DNA from: VXNE01 sp965208745
GTDB taxonomy: Bacteria > Pseudomonadota > Gammaproteobacteria > Pseudomonadales > Azotimanducaceae
Length of the DNA stretch: 64,000 nucleotides
NCBI GenBank assembly: GCA_965208745.1
Contig: CBDBPN010000004.1
Location: 3,348,001 to 3,412,000 of the forward strand
Direction: 5' to 3'
Shown: positions 24,289 through 35,406 of the stretch, one piece after another
Position numbering within the stretch: position 1 is the first letter of the stretch
How the letters are laid out: every line of letters begins with the position of its first letter
Translations under genes and position numbers: made by a program
The notes under the pieces: model-generated
The model's input: only the letters and a program-made list of their open reading frames with translations
Told to the model about the DNA's origin: nothing
The model's database searches: none

Positions 24289-24360
24289 GGTGTTGGGGCG
24301 CGCCGGTCACTACCGCTCCGTACCAGTCGTCGGAAGTCTGCCTGGTTTTGGCGAGCGCGA

Positions 24361-24690
24361 TGGGTGCCGGGGGAATCCGAACACCACGGCGGTCGCGGAC
24401 ACCGCCAGCCACCACCGGTGGCGCTGCGACGGCACCGGGGGCGGGGCGAACTCCGCCACGTGCGCGAAACGGAAGCGCGGCTGCGCGTCCGGGACGCGGA
24501 CCTGGAGCGCCGGCGGTTACGCGTGTGGGGGCTCGATCGCATCGGCGACCAGCGGCCGGACGAAGTCGACGCGGGACATGGGTGATCCCACCATGGCTCG
24601 GCGGCGTTCAAGTGCGACGACGGGGTCTGGCTGGCACAGGCGGGCGGCACCTGCGGCGTGGACCTGCGGTGCGGCACGCGCGAAGCGGAT
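24361..24690 (+). pseudogene. Decayed fragment of the giant protein's Cys-rich module
   Basis: Translation gives NTTAVADTASHHRWRCDG, CASGTRTWSAGG and SIASATSG, close matches to residues coded at about 16165-16390 in the giant gene. Near 24590 one base is missing relative to that gene (GACCCATC-type context, CCCACC then ATGG); after it the match continues in another frame (AAFKCDDGVWLAQAGGTC, then VDLRCG) to about 24680. There is no signal peptide or start of its own. It is best read as a broken partial duplicate lying between the zincin gene and the helicase. Confidence 0.75.
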
Positions 24691-24855
24691 GCGAGCCTTT
24701 CCGCACTTACCTGCCGCGGCGCAGAGCGTTTGGAGACGCCGTCGGGGTCGTCGCCCGGCGCCGACAGCCGCTTCCGGCGTATCCTTGGCCGGCGAGGGCA
24801 CCGCCGCCGCGGGCGGCGCCATGTAGCGCGCGACCGAGGGGAGGACTTCGGAATC

Positions 24856-27009
24856 ATGGATGCGCCCGAAGTCCTGAACGACGAGCGCAAGGGAGAGATC
24901 CAGGACGCGTATCGCGGGTGGCTGGCGGCGCGGGGGTTCCGCGCCCGCCGGGGGCAGCGCGAGATGATTGCCCAGGTGGCGCGGTCGTTCGGCGGAGCCG
25001 AGCCCCGGCTCGTCATGATCGAGGCGGGCACGGGTACGGGCAAGACGGCGGCCTACTGCCTGGCGGCCATTCCCCTGGCCCGTGCCCTGGACAAGCGCGT
25101 GGTCATCAGCACGGCGACCGTCGCCCTGCAGGAGCAGGTGGTGTTCCGGGACCTGCCGGATCTCGCGGATCACGCCGGGCTCGACTTCAGCTTCACGCTC
25201 GCCAAGGGGCGCGGACGCTACGTGTGCCTGAAACGGCTGAGCGACCGGGTGGGCGGCGACGGCGGGGGCCAGATGCAGCTTGCGGAAATCCCGCTGGCCC
25301 GGATCCCGGCGCCGGACGAAGAGAAGGTTTACCACGAGATGTCCGACGGTCTGGGGACGGGGACGTGGAACGGAGAGTTCGACTCGTGGGAAGCGGGCGT
25401 TCCCGAGGACACCTGGCGTGCCGTCACGACCGACCACCGCGGCTGTACCGGGAACCGTTGCACGTTCTTCCAGGAGTGCCCGTTCTTCCGGGCGCGGCGC
25501 GCGGCGGAGGACGCGGACGTGATCGTGGCGAACCATGACCTCGTGCTCGCGGATCTCGCTCTCGGCGGCGGGGTCGTCCTGCCGGATCCGGAGGACACGA
25601 TCTTCGTGATCGACGAGGCGCACCACTTCCCGGATCGCGCCCAACGCCACTTCACCCGACGGGCGCGTCTGAAGGGCGCCATCCAGTGGCTCGAGCAGGC
25701 GGGCACCGTCACCGGCACGTGTGCACAACGCTTCGGGAGGCCGTCCGAGGTCGAGCGTCTGGCCAAGGCCCTCGGTCCGGAACTCGAGACCGCCTCCGCG
25801 CTGGCGGCTCAGGTAGGGGAGTTCGCGCGTCAACTGGAGTATCGCGGCGCGTCCGATGATCGGGCGCACCACCGGTTCGCCTTCGGATGGGTTCCTGACG
25901 ACCTCGCGGAGCCGTGCGGGGCCCTCGCCGCGTACTGCGACACCGTGGCGGGCCGGCTCGAGACACTGCACGGCTACCTGGAGGAGGCGTCGGGCGGCGA
26001 ACGGCCGTGGATGCATGCCGAGCAGGCGGAGGACTGGCTCGGCCCGGTCGGCCAACTGGCGGCCCGCGCGGCCTCGGATGCGGGTCTCTTCCGCGACTAC
26101 GCCGGCGCGGTGCGATCTGGCGATGCGGAGGGGGAGCAGGACGTCTCGCCGGGGCAGGAAATCGTGTCCTCGGCCCGCTGGATCGCCCGGCTGGCCTTCG
26201 ACGCGGGCGAGGACCACGAACTCGTTTCCGCGCCGCTGGATCCGGGCCGGATGCTTGCCGAGGCGCTGTGGCGCCGCTGTTACGGTGCGCTGTGCACCTC
26301 GGCCACGCTGCGCGCGCTCGGCACCTTCGAGCGGTTCCGCGAACTCGCCGGACTGCCGGACGACACGCAGGAACAGTTCGTGCCGAGTCCGTTCGACTTC
26401 GAACGCCTGGCGACCTTCCACGTGCCCGCCATGCGGTCCGATCCCCGCAATCCGGCGGCGCACACGGAGGAGTTGGGCCGCCTGTTGCCGGACCTGCTCG
26501 CGATGGAACCGAGTGCGCTGGCGCTCTTCTCCTCCTGGAGGCAGCTCCGGCAAGTCCGCGACAGCCTGCCGTCCGCGGTCGCGGAGCGTTGCCGCGTGCA
26601 GGGAGCGCGTTCGAAACAGTCGCTGCTCGAGGACCATCGCGCGGCGGTCGACGGGGGCGAGCCGAGCTACCTGCTGGGGCTCGCCAGCTTCGCGGAGGGG
26701 ATCGACCTGCCGAACGACTACTGCCGGCACGTGATCATCGCGAAGCTGCCCTTCTCGGTGCCGGAAGACCCGGTGGAGCAGGCCTACGGCGAGTGGCTCG
26801 AGAGCCAGGACCGGAACCCCTTCCTCGAGGTGGCCGTGCCGGACGCGGCCGTCCGGCTCGTGCAGGCCTGCGGTCGGCTGATCCGGCACGAGGAGGACCG
26901 GGGCCGGATCACGCTGCTCGACCGCCGCATCGTGACCGCGCGCTACGGCAGGGCGCTTCTCGAGTCGCTGCCCCCTTATCGTCTGGAAATCGCCAAGGCC
27001 GCGCCGTAG
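24856..27009 (+). CDS. dinG: DinG-family ATP-dependent DNA helicase
   Basis: XPD/DinG-type 5'-3' helicase, used in DNA repair and resolving R-loops or stalled forks. Motifs: Walker A GTGTGKT (58-64), four cysteines for an Fe-S cluster (C124, C197, C202, C208; the last three in CTGNRCTFFQEC), Walker B DEAH (D253), motif V/VI region GLASFAEGIDLPND and LVQACGRLIRHEEDRG. Length 717 residues matches DinG. The frame is open upstream to 24658, but that part belongs to the Cys-module remnant. The ATG at 24856 is preceded by GGGGAGGAC, and MDAPEVLNDERK begins the conserved region. The gene stands alone on this strand. Confidence 0.88.
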   Translation: MDAPEVLNDERKGEIQDAYRGWLAARGFRARRGQREMIAQVARSFGGAEPRLVMIEAGTGTGKTAAYCLAAIPLARALDKRVVISTATVALQEQVVFRDLPDLADHAGLDFSFTLAKGRGRYVCLKRLSDRVGGDGGGQMQLAEIPLARIPAPDEEKVYHEMSDGLGTGTWNGEFDSWEAGVPEDTWRAVTTDHRGCTGNRCTFFQECPFFRARRAAEDADVIVANHDLVLADLALGGGVVLPDPEDTIFVIDEAHHFPDRAQRHFTRRARLKGAIQWLEQAGTVTGTCAQRFGRPSEVERLAKALGPELETASALAAQVGEFARQLEYRGASDDRAHHRFAFGWVPDDLAEPCGALAAYCDTVAGRLETLHGYLEEASGGERPWMHAEQAEDWLGPVGQLAARAASDAGLFRDYAGAVRSGDAEGEQDVSPGQEIVSSARWIARLAFDAGEDHELVSAPLDPGRMLAEALWRRCYGALCTSATLRALGTFERFRELAGLPDDTQEQFVPSPFDFERLATFHVPAMRSDPRNPAAHTEELGRLLPDLLAMEPSALALFSSWRQLRQVRDSLPSAVAERCRVQGARSKQSLLEDHRAAVDGGEPSYLLGLASFAEGIDLPNDYCRHVIIAKLPFSVPEDPVEQAYGEWLESQDRNPFLEVAVPDAAVRLVQACGRLIRHEEDRGRITLLDRRIVTARYGRALLESLPPYRLEIAKAAP

Positions 27010-27122
27010 GACGGCGGGGCTCGAAGGCCGGTGGGGCCGGGCCGCGAGCGGAGCCGCAGACGACGATGGGGGTAAACCGAACCGAGTTGCGGCGGCCGTT
27101 CGCGGGGCGCACAATCCGGACG

Positions 27123-27860
27123 ATGGCAGAGGCACGCGCTCCCGCACCGTTCGTCTCACCGGAGTTGGCGGTGGGCAGTCTGGAGTCGCGGGTACTCTCA
27201 CTGGCCACGGACGACCCTCGGGTCCTGAGCAGGTTCGTCGACGATCTCGGCAGCGGTTTCCGCAAGGTCTGGTTCGACCTCATGCACGGGTTCGCCGAAT
27301 TCATGTCGCCCAGCCAGGCCCACGAGTTCACCTCGCGTGACGTCCATGACCTGATACTCGCGCTGTGCCACGCGAAAGGGATCGACGTGGTCGATCTGGG
27401 ATCCACCTCCATCGAGGCGCCGGACGGATCTTCCGGCGGGGACCCCGACGAGTCCTTTCTCATCGGCGAGCGGGCCACTCGCTATCGGCGCGTCGAAACC
27501 GGCGAGGGCGTGGCGGCGGCCATGGACACGATCGAAGGGCAGCCCCCGGACTTGGCCGTGGAAGTCGAGCATACCCACCACCATCCCGACAAGATCTCGG
27601 TCTGCCGCACGTGCGGCGTGAAGGAGCTCTGGGACCTGGCGACCGCGGCGGCGGGGCGCGCGCCGGCGATCTACGATCTGCGGGCCGGGGGCGGACCATG
27701 CCCGCGGCCGGGTTCCGGCGTTCTGCCGGGGGTCGGCGCCGCTGGGCTGCCGGCCGCGGTGGCCGTCCTGCGCGACATCGGGGGTCCCCTCGCTTTCGCG
27801 GAAAGACGCGCACGCGGCGAACCTGTGGACCGGAGACTGCTCGCCGCGGCTGGTGCGTGA
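27123..27860 (+). CDS. Uma2-family (PD-(D/E)XK-like) nuclease
   Basis: A 245-residue protein with the Uma2/DUF820 core: PDLAVEVEHTHHHPDKISVCRTCGVKELWDL matches in layout the family's PDLVVEVLSP ... KxxxYxxxGVxEYWxVD pattern, where the acidic residues belong to a PD-(D/E)XK fold. Such genes are common and numerous in cyanobacteria and some proteobacteria, and their biological role is unsettled. ATG 27123 or 27066 could start it. A second member lies at 58372-58944. The proline- and alanine-rich tail is not typical. Confidence 0.65.
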   Translation: MAEARAPAPFVSPELAVGSLESRVLSLATDDPRVLSRFVDDLGSGFRKVWFDLMHGFAEFMSPSQAHEFTSRDVHDLILALCHAKGIDVVDLGSTSIEAPDGSSGGDPDESFLIGERATRYRRVETGEGVAAAMDTIEGQPPDLAVEVEHTHHHPDKISVCRTCGVKELWDLATAAAGRAPAIYDLRAGGGPCPRPGSGVLPGVGAAGLPAAVAVLRDIGGPLAFAERRARGEPVDRRLLAAAGA

Positions 27861-27992
27861 GCCTGTTCGAGCCGCTCACGGACACCGTGCTGGAACGGCT
27901 TGGGCCGGGACCCGAGGCGGCGCCCGTCAGGGCGGCGGCTTCGGTGGTGCCGGCTCCCCCACGGATTGAAACGCCGGCCCGGGGGCGGCGGC

Positions 27993-28622
27993 TCAGATGG
28001 ACAGTTCGGGAGGACGCAATCCCACCCGGTTGGCGGCCTGTCCCACGATGTAGCCGATGATCTCCGCGGCGTCGGGTGGGACGGACGCCCCGCTCGCCTC
28101 GTGCAACGCGTTCAGTTCGGCCGCGAAGCGCCGGACCTGCTCGGCGTTGGCCTGGTCGAGCACCCGGGCGGTGACGCGCATGAGATTCGGCGACACCTCG
28201 TACCAGGCACGGTCCGACGTGTCCGCGGCCACGTCCTCGATCATGGCCAGGGCCACGGTCATGTCCGTGTCGACCGCCAGGGAGTGCCACGGCTCGTTGT
28301 CGAGGAACTCCGACAGGTGCAGCCGCGTCTCCGCATCGAGGGGGTCCACACCGTCCATCGACACGTCGGCGGCCAGGTCGACCATGATGCAGAAGTCCGC
28401 CATGTCCTGTTCGGCGAGCGTGCCGAGCGCCTCCTCCGCGCCCTCGTTCAGACCGTTTCTCGCCAGGAACTCGATCTCGTCCCGGAGTTCCTGCGCCCGC
28501 AGGACGAAGGCTTCGTGGTGCGAGGCGTCCTCCGCGTGCGTCTCGGCAAGCCTCTGGTGGATGTTGTCGCGCCACGTCCAGAAACGCACGAGGTTGCGCG
28601 AAGGGTCGCCGGGTTCGCCCAC
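27993..28622 (-). CDS. Conserved-looking protein of unknown function downstream of uvrB
   Basis: Acidic, helical, probably cytoplasmic protein (about 209 residues) that I do not recognise. It contains FWTWRDNIHQRLAETHAEDASHHEAFVLRAQELRDEIEFLARNG, then a C-terminal half with LSEFLDNEPWHSLAVDTD. The reading frame stays open upstream to and beyond the uvrB stop (28691-28693), and the sequence still looks coding there (GGKLIGYPDPNPETAVGEP). GTG 28622 and CTG 28658 are candidate starts. The gene may be translationally coupled to uvrB. Confidence 0.55.
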   Translation of the reverse strand: MGEPGDPSRNLVRFWTWRDNIHQRLAETHAEDASHHEAFVLRAQELRDEIEFLARNGLNEGAEEALGTLAEQDMADFCIMVDLAADVSMDGVDPLDAETRLHLSEFLDNEPWHSLAVDTDMTVALAMIEDVAADTSDRAWYEVSPNLMRVTARVLDQANAEQVRRFAAELNALHEASGASVPPDAAEIIGYIVGQAANRVGLRPPELSI

Positions 28623-28690
28623 TGCCGTCTCCGGGTTCGGGTCCGGATAGCCTATCAGCTTGCCGCCCGGGGAGGGCTCCGGCGGGTCCT

Positions 28691-30733
<2,043 letters not shown>

Positions 30734-30869
30734 TACATCACGCGCGCCGGGGGAGGGGCGACGGCGGCGGACTCGATGGACCTTCCGAGCCTCCCTTCGT
30801 GCGAGAATTGCGCTGCTTGGCGTACATATGGCTGACCGGGGCCGGCAACCCCACAGTGAGGAGAACCCC

Positions 30870-31127
30870 ATGATTGGAGAGAACGAGCTGCTTGACCGCA
30901 TCACCGTGCGCCTCGACGTTTTCGGGGGCAAGCCGATCGTCCGCGACATGCGCATCGCGGTAGAGCACGTGCTGGCCAATCTGGCCGCCGGCGAGACCGT
31001 AGAGAACCTCCTCGAGAACTACCCGTTGCTGGAACCGGACGATATCCGTGCCTGCCTTCTGTTTGCGCACCGCTCGCTGGCGGGCGAACACGTGCATGAT
31101 CGGGTCGCGGTTCGCCGGGCTTCTTGA
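30870..31127 (+). CDS. DUF433-family antitoxin
   Basis: An 85-residue protein of the DUF433 family, small winged-helix-like DNA-binding antitoxins usually paired with DUF5615 PIN-like toxins. Family pattern: LLDRITVRLDVFGGKPIVRDMRIAVEHVLANLAAGETVENLLENYPLLEPDDIRACLLFA. ATG 30870 follows a GAGGAG ribosome site (30858-30863). It overlaps the downstream gene by four bases (TTGA), so the pair is probably translated together and autoregulated. Confidence 0.85.
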   Translation: MIGENELLDRITVRLDVFGGKPIVRDMRIAVEHVLANLAAGETVENLLENYPLLEPDDIRACLLFAHRSLAGEHVHDRVAVRRAS

Positions 31128-31498
31128 AGTTCCTTCTCGACGTGTGCGCGGACTCGCGACCGCTCCGCGCGGCCTTGGTGGATCTCGGGCACGATGTCGT
31201 GTCCGCCCGCGAGCGTTGCCCGCACGCCTCGGACGAAGCGTTGCTGGCGCTCGCCCTAGGGGAGAACCGGGTGCTCATCACCGAGGACAAGGACTTCGGG
31301 GAACTTGTGTTCCTGGTGGGTCGACCGCACGCGGGCATCGTGCGTCTCGTCGAGATGACCCCGGCGGAGCGGGCCGATGCCATGCGGGGCCTGATCGAAA
31401 CTCATGTCGATGCCATGCGGGAGGGCGCGGTCATCGTTGTCACCGAGAGCCGGGTCAGGATCAGATTCGCCGGCCACCCCGGACGCAAAGAACCATAG
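31124..31498 (+). CDS. DUF5615 PIN-like toxin
   Basis: A 124-residue PIN-like ribonuclease candidate: FLLDVCADSRPLRAALVDLGHDVVSARE, then LITEDKDFGELVF and GIVRLVEM. The early aspartate and the EDKDF acidic cluster are the expected metal-binding residues. It starts at TTG 31124 within the upstream gene's stop codon (TTGA overlap), typical of a toxin kept at low level. With the DUF433 gene it forms a type II toxin-antitoxin-like module. Confidence 0.85.
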   Translation: MKFLLDVCADSRPLRAALVDLGHDVVSARERCPHASDEALLALALGENRVLITEDKDFGELVFLVGRPHAGIVRLVEMTPAERADAMRGLIETHVDAMREGAVIVVTESRVRIRFAGHPGRKEP

Positions 31499-31506
31499 GG
31501 AACGCG

Positions 31507-34107
31507 ATGCCGCAGGTGGTCTCGTCCGATGCTTGGGTGCGTCGGATCATTGCGGTGCTCGCCACCGGCGTCCTGGGCGCCGCCGCGCGGGCGCGGGTAC
31601 TCCCGATTTCTCTGCGGTGGAGGAGATCGTCCGCGCAGGACAACGCGGGCGCGGGTACTCCCGATTTCTCTGCGGTGGAGGAGATCGTGGTCGTCGTCGG
31701 CAGCAGGGCCCGCAGCGAGAGTCGGGCGGACGACCTGCCCGTCGGTGTGGACGTGTTCCAGGGCACGGACCTCGAGCGGGCCGGCGAGGTCGACCTGGCC
31801 GCCGCGCTGACCAAGCTCGCGGCGTCGTTCAACTACTCGAGGCTGTCCGTCGGGGACGGTGCGGCCCACAGCGCGGCGACCTTGAGGGGCCTGGCGCCGG
31901 ACCAGACCCTGGTGCTCGTGAACGGCAAGCGCCGGCACGGCATCGCGTGGCTCCGGGTGCTGGACGGGGTCATCGGGTACGGCACCGGCGGGACGGACCT
32001 GCGCAGCCTCCCCGCGTCCGCGCTGGCGCGCATCGAAGTGCTCCGCGACGGGGCGGCGGCGCAGTACGGGTCGGACGCCATCGCGGGCGTGCTCAACCTG
32101 GTCCTGCGCGACGAGGCCGAGGGCGGCGAGGTAACCGTCCACGGCGGCGAAGGCGGTGGCGACGGCTCGTCCCAGAGCGTGTCGTTCCACGGCGGTCTGC
32201 CGCTCGGCGCCGAAGGGTTCCTGCACGTCTCCGGCGAGTGGCACGACGAGAATCCACTACGGCGCAACGGCGGCAACGGCGGCCACGACCCGAACTTCCA
32301 GGACGAACTCATCACCACCAGTTCCCCCGGGGTGAAGGGCCGGTCGCTGTTCGTGAACGCGGGCCTGCCGGTCGGCGACGCGGAACTGTACGCCTTCGGT
32401 GGCGTGTCACGGCGCGAAAGCCGCTCGAGCGGCGCATACCGCTTCCGCTACAACTACTGGGAAGGCCTCGACTCGGGCGATCCCACCTGGGACTTCGTGC
32501 TGCCCAACTTCGTCAACTTCCACGAACGCAACACCCACCCCGTGTATCCCGACGGCTTCCTGCCGTACGAGGAGACGCGCATTGAAGACGTGTCCTTCGC
32601 GGCCGGCATGCGGCGCACGCTCGGCGACTGGGACCTGGACGTGAGCGCCGCCTACGGCAGGAACGAGTTTGGTTTCGGGGTGTCGGGCTCCATCAATGCC
32701 TCCGTCGGGGCGCACTACCTCGATCGGAACCCGGGGGCGGGCGTGGCCGACATCGTGGCCAACGCGGGTCCGCTGTCGGGGGACAGCGGCGGCATCGAAT
32801 TCGACCAGCTCACGGTGAATCTCGACGTGCGCCGCGCCTTCGAGGGCAGCGTCCTGACCGCGTTGGCAGCCGGGCTGGAGCACCGGCACGAGGGCTACGC
32901 ACAGATCGCGGGGGACGAGGCCGCCTGGTCCTGCGGGCTGCCCCACGCCGACGACTACGGGGCGTTCGCCGTCGGGCCGGACGGAGCACCGCTGACGGGT
33001 ATCGTGGCGGCGTGCGGCTTTCAGGGGTATCCGGGATACAGCCCGCGCAACGCGCAGCTTTCCGACGACAGCCGGAAGAGCCAGGCGGCCTACGTCGAGT
33101 TCGAGACGCAGCCGCTGCCGGCGTTGTCCGTTGCTTTCGCGCTACGGGCGGAGAACTACAGCGATGCGGGGTCGCAGACGACCGGCAAGGTCGCGGGACA
33201 CCTGCGGGTCGCGCCAGGCCTCGCCCTGCGCGCCGCGGCCTCCACGGGTTTTCGTGCCCCGAGCCTGGCCCAGCGGCGCTTCAACTCGATCCTGTTCGTG
33301 GGCAGCCAGGAAGGCCTGACCACCGTTTTCGCGGCGAACGAAGGACACTCCATCCCGAGGGCCTTCGGGGTGGATGCCCTGGAGCACGAGACCGCGGAGA
33401 ACTGGAGCGCCGGGCTGGTCTACACGGCGGGGGACAACTTCCGGGTCACGCTCGATGTTTACCAGACCGATATCGAGGAGCGGGTGGTCCGGTCACGCGG
33501 CCTCGGTTGCGCGGGAGTACCGGTGTGCGACTCGGAGCGCGTGTCCACCGCCGCGTTCTTCTTCAACGGCGTGGACACGGAAACCCGCGGGGCGGACCTG
33601 ACCGCGCGCTGGGGCGTGCCGGCGGCTGGCGGCTATCTCTGGCTGTCCGCCAACGCGAATGCGGGCAAGACGGAGATCGCGGGCCAACGCCTCCCCGCCG
33701 GCGCCCCGGCGGGACTCGCGTTTTCGGACTATTTCGGCGGCTGGGCGGCGGACACGCTGGAGCGGGGACAGCCGCGCCGCCAGGGCAACTTCACCGCCGA
33801 CTGGGAACGCGGCGACTTCGGGTTGCTGCTGCGCGCGAACCACTACGGGAAGACCACGCAGCACCCGCTGGACACAGGCATGATCACCATCGACGCCGCG
33901 ACGACGGTCGATATCGAGGCCCGGCTCCGCATGGGCTCGGTGCGGGCGGCGGTCGGTGTCAACAACGTGGGCGACGAGTTGCCCACGGAACTCGGCAAGA
34001 CCCACCTCTCGAACGTCCTGTGGGGTATCCGTTACCCGGTGGACACGCCGTTCGGGCTGGCGGGCCGCGTGACCTACCTCCGCGTCGGCTGGGGATGGGG
34101 CTCGTAG
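31507..34107 (+). CDS. TonB-dependent outer-membrane receptor
   Basis: Gated beta-barrel importer driven by the TonB-ExbB-ExbD system. Signal-like start (VRRIIAVLATGVLGAAARA), then a plug domain with LRGLAPDQTLVLVNGKRRHG and IEVLRDGAAAQYGSDAIAGVLNLVL, then a long barrel ending in aromatic-poor GWGWGS. Its plug resembles that of the receptor at 42581-45280. An out-of-frame 45-bp duplication lies between signal and plug (31586-31688), so residues 27-47 are abnormal (VLPISLRWRRSSAQDN). The following genes encode a fatty-acid/xenobiotic-like set, so a hydrophobic ligand is possible, but the substrate is unknown. Confidence 0.9.
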   Translation: MPQVVSSDAWVRRIIAVLATGVLGAAARARVLPISLRWRRSSAQDNAGAGTPDFSAVEEIVVVVGSRARSESRADDLPVGVDVFQGTDLERAGEVDLAAALTKLAASFNYSRLSVGDGAAHSAATLRGLAPDQTLVLVNGKRRHGIAWLRVLDGVIGYGTGGTDLRSLPASALARIEVLRDGAAAQYGSDAIAGVLNLVLRDEAEGGEVTVHGGEGGGDGSSQSVSFHGGLPLGAEGFLHVSGEWHDENPLRRNGGNGGHDPNFQDELITTSSPGVKGRSLFVNAGLPVGDAELYAFGGVSRRESRSSGAYRFRYNYWEGLDSGDPTWDFVLPNFVNFHERNTHPVYPDGFLPYEETRIEDVSFAAGMRRTLGDWDLDVSAAYGRNEFGFGVSGSINASVGAHYLDRNPGAGVADIVANAGPLSGDSGGIEFDQLTVNLDVRRAFEGSVLTALAAGLEHRHEGYAQIAGDEAAWSCGLPHADDYGAFAVGPDGAPLTGIVAACGFQGYPGYSPRNAQLSDDSRKSQAAYVEFETQPLPALSVAFALRAENYSDAGSQTTGKVAGHLRVAPGLALRAAASTGFRAPSLAQRRFNSILFVGSQEGLTTVFAANEGHSIPRAFGVDALEHETAENWSAGLVYTAGDNFRVTLDVYQTDIEERVVRSRGLGCAGVPVCDSERVSTAAFFFNGVDTETRGADLTARWGVPAAGGYLWLSANANAGKTEIAGQRLPAGAPAGLAFSDYFGGWAADTLERGQPRRQGNFTADWERGDFGLLLRANHYGKTTQHPLDTGMITIDAATTVDIEARLRMGSVRAAVGVNNVGDELPTELGKTHLSNVLWGIRYPVDTPFGLAGRVTYLRVGWGWGS
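31586..31688 (+). repeat. 45-bp direct repeat at offset 58 in the receptor's N-terminus
   Basis: 31586-31630 and 31644-31688 are identical (begins CGCGGGCGCGGGTACTCCC). The offset of 58 bases is not a multiple of three, so the two copies are read in different frames: RARVLPISLRW in copy 1, GAGTPDFSAVEEIV in copy 2. The second reading matches the usual mature start of TonB receptors (EEIVV), which suggests the first copy arose later. Confidence 0.9.
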
Positions 34108-34113
34108 CGGCAA

Positions 34114-35298
34114 TCAGTACGCGTACTGGTCGACCCGGGCCTGGGCCTGGGAGACGCCCTTGCCGCGAGTGACGTCAGGCCGCATCCACTCGGTCACCGC
34201 GGCGCCGACGTAGTCCTGGGCGAACGTACCGCCGCGCAGGTCGTCGCCGGACAGCCACTCGCCGCCGTAGGCTACGGGGAATCCGTGCCCGCTCATCTCG
34301 TAGGCGTACACGCGGGAGAGCACGTCGCCTTCCGCGTAGTCGCCGACGTAGGTCGCCCAGGGCGTCTCGATCTTCACCTGCTCGCGCATGGCCGCGTGCA
34401 CCGCCGCGACGTAGTTGCCGTAGTCCCAGTCGGGAATAGCGTGCTCGTGGAAGGTGGGCCCGCCGGGCAGGCCGAGACCGCCGGCTCCGTCGGGGACCAG
34501 CAGATAACGCGGCCCATCTGGTCCCGTCCGCTGAAGCAGCATCCGCGTCATGGCGACCGGCCGGTCCGAGTGCACCGCGACGATGCTGCGCGCGTCCGGT
34601 GAGAGGGCTTCCCAGGCCGCGTCGTTGAACACGTAGTAACCCGTGGCGGGCGGGAAGCTCTTCGCGGCGTACTTGTTGAAGAACCCCGCGCGGGAGCGCG
34701 TCGAGCGGTTGGGTGCGGCCCGGTGCCAGCAGTGCATGTTCATCAGGAGCAGGTCTCCCCGGGCGAGTTCGGGGTCTATGAACGTGTCGTCGTCGGGCGT
34801 CGGGGGCGGCGTGACGTGTAGCGCCCGTCCGCCGACGTCCCGGACCCGTTCCGGGTGATGCGACCCCGGCGAGACGAAGAGTTGGCCGGCCTCCTCGTCG
34901 TAGTCGGTGAACGGCACGATCGCGAAGAGCCAGCGCATTGACGAGCCCACCGGCCGCCAGCGCTTGTAGTCGTTGTGCTTCGGGATCGGCGGGCCGCCGG
35001 GGGTGCGGTCGTAGAGGACGAACGCGGTCAGGATCGGGTCCTCCCCGAGGAGCGTGGTCACCGGCTCGAGCACGCGGGAATGCTCCGCGATGGCGGCGAG
35101 GTCCGGGTCGGCCATGCAACTGCGGGCGAGCGTGTAGCGGGCCGGCTCCGGGTAGGTCTTGGCCGCCGGGCCGGACGTGTGCCAGCCGTGTTTCGGATAC
35201 GCCCGCTCGAACGTGCGGATCTCGGCGTCGTCGAACTGCTGCCGGAGCACGAGGAAGCCGTCGCGTTCGTACTGCGCAATCTGTTCCTGGGTGAGCAT
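34114..35298 (-). CDS. Phytanoyl-CoA dioxygenase (PhyH)-like Fe(II)/2-oxoglutarate oxygenase
   Basis: Likely hydroxylase of the PhyH superfamily using non-heme iron and 2-oxoglutarate. It begins LTQEQIAQYERDGFLVLRQQFDDAEI, the family signature start. Iron ligands are probably H and D in PIPKHNDYKRW, and a distal His in the NMHCWHRAAPNRSTRSRAGFF region, where the arginine would bind 2-oxoglutarate. Length is 394 residues. ATG 35298 follows GGCGGGGAACC. It is transcribed away from the enoyl-CoA hydratase operon, with 108 bases between, a likely shared control region. The substrate is unknown. Confidence 0.82.
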   Translation of the reverse strand: MLTQEQIAQYERDGFLVLRQQFDDAEIRTFERAYPKHGWHTSGPAAKTYPEPARYTLARSCMADPDLAAIAEHSRVLEPVTTLLGEDPILTAFVLYDRTPGGPPIPKHNDYKRWRPVGSSMRWLFAIVPFTDYDEEAGQLFVSPGSHHPERVRDVGGRALHVTPPPTPDDDTFIDPELARGDLLLMNMHCWHRAAPNRSTRSRAGFFNKYAAKSFPPATGYYVFNDAAWEALSPDARSIVAVHSDRPVAMTRMLLQRTGPDGPRYLLVPDGAGGLGLPGGPTFHEHAIPDWDYGNYVAAVHAAMREQVKIETPWATYVGDYAEGDVLSRVYAYEMSGHGFPVAYGGEWLSGDDLRGGTFAQDYVGAAVTEWMRPDVTRGKGVSQAQARVDQYAY

Positions 35299-35406
35299 CG
35301 GTTCCCCGCCGTCGTCCGTGCGGAAGGTTACCGTAGTTCCCGCGGGGCGCTGCGGTACCATTGCCGCCCCGCGCCCCGGTCGGGGCGGAACGCCGATGGA
35401 GAGGAC

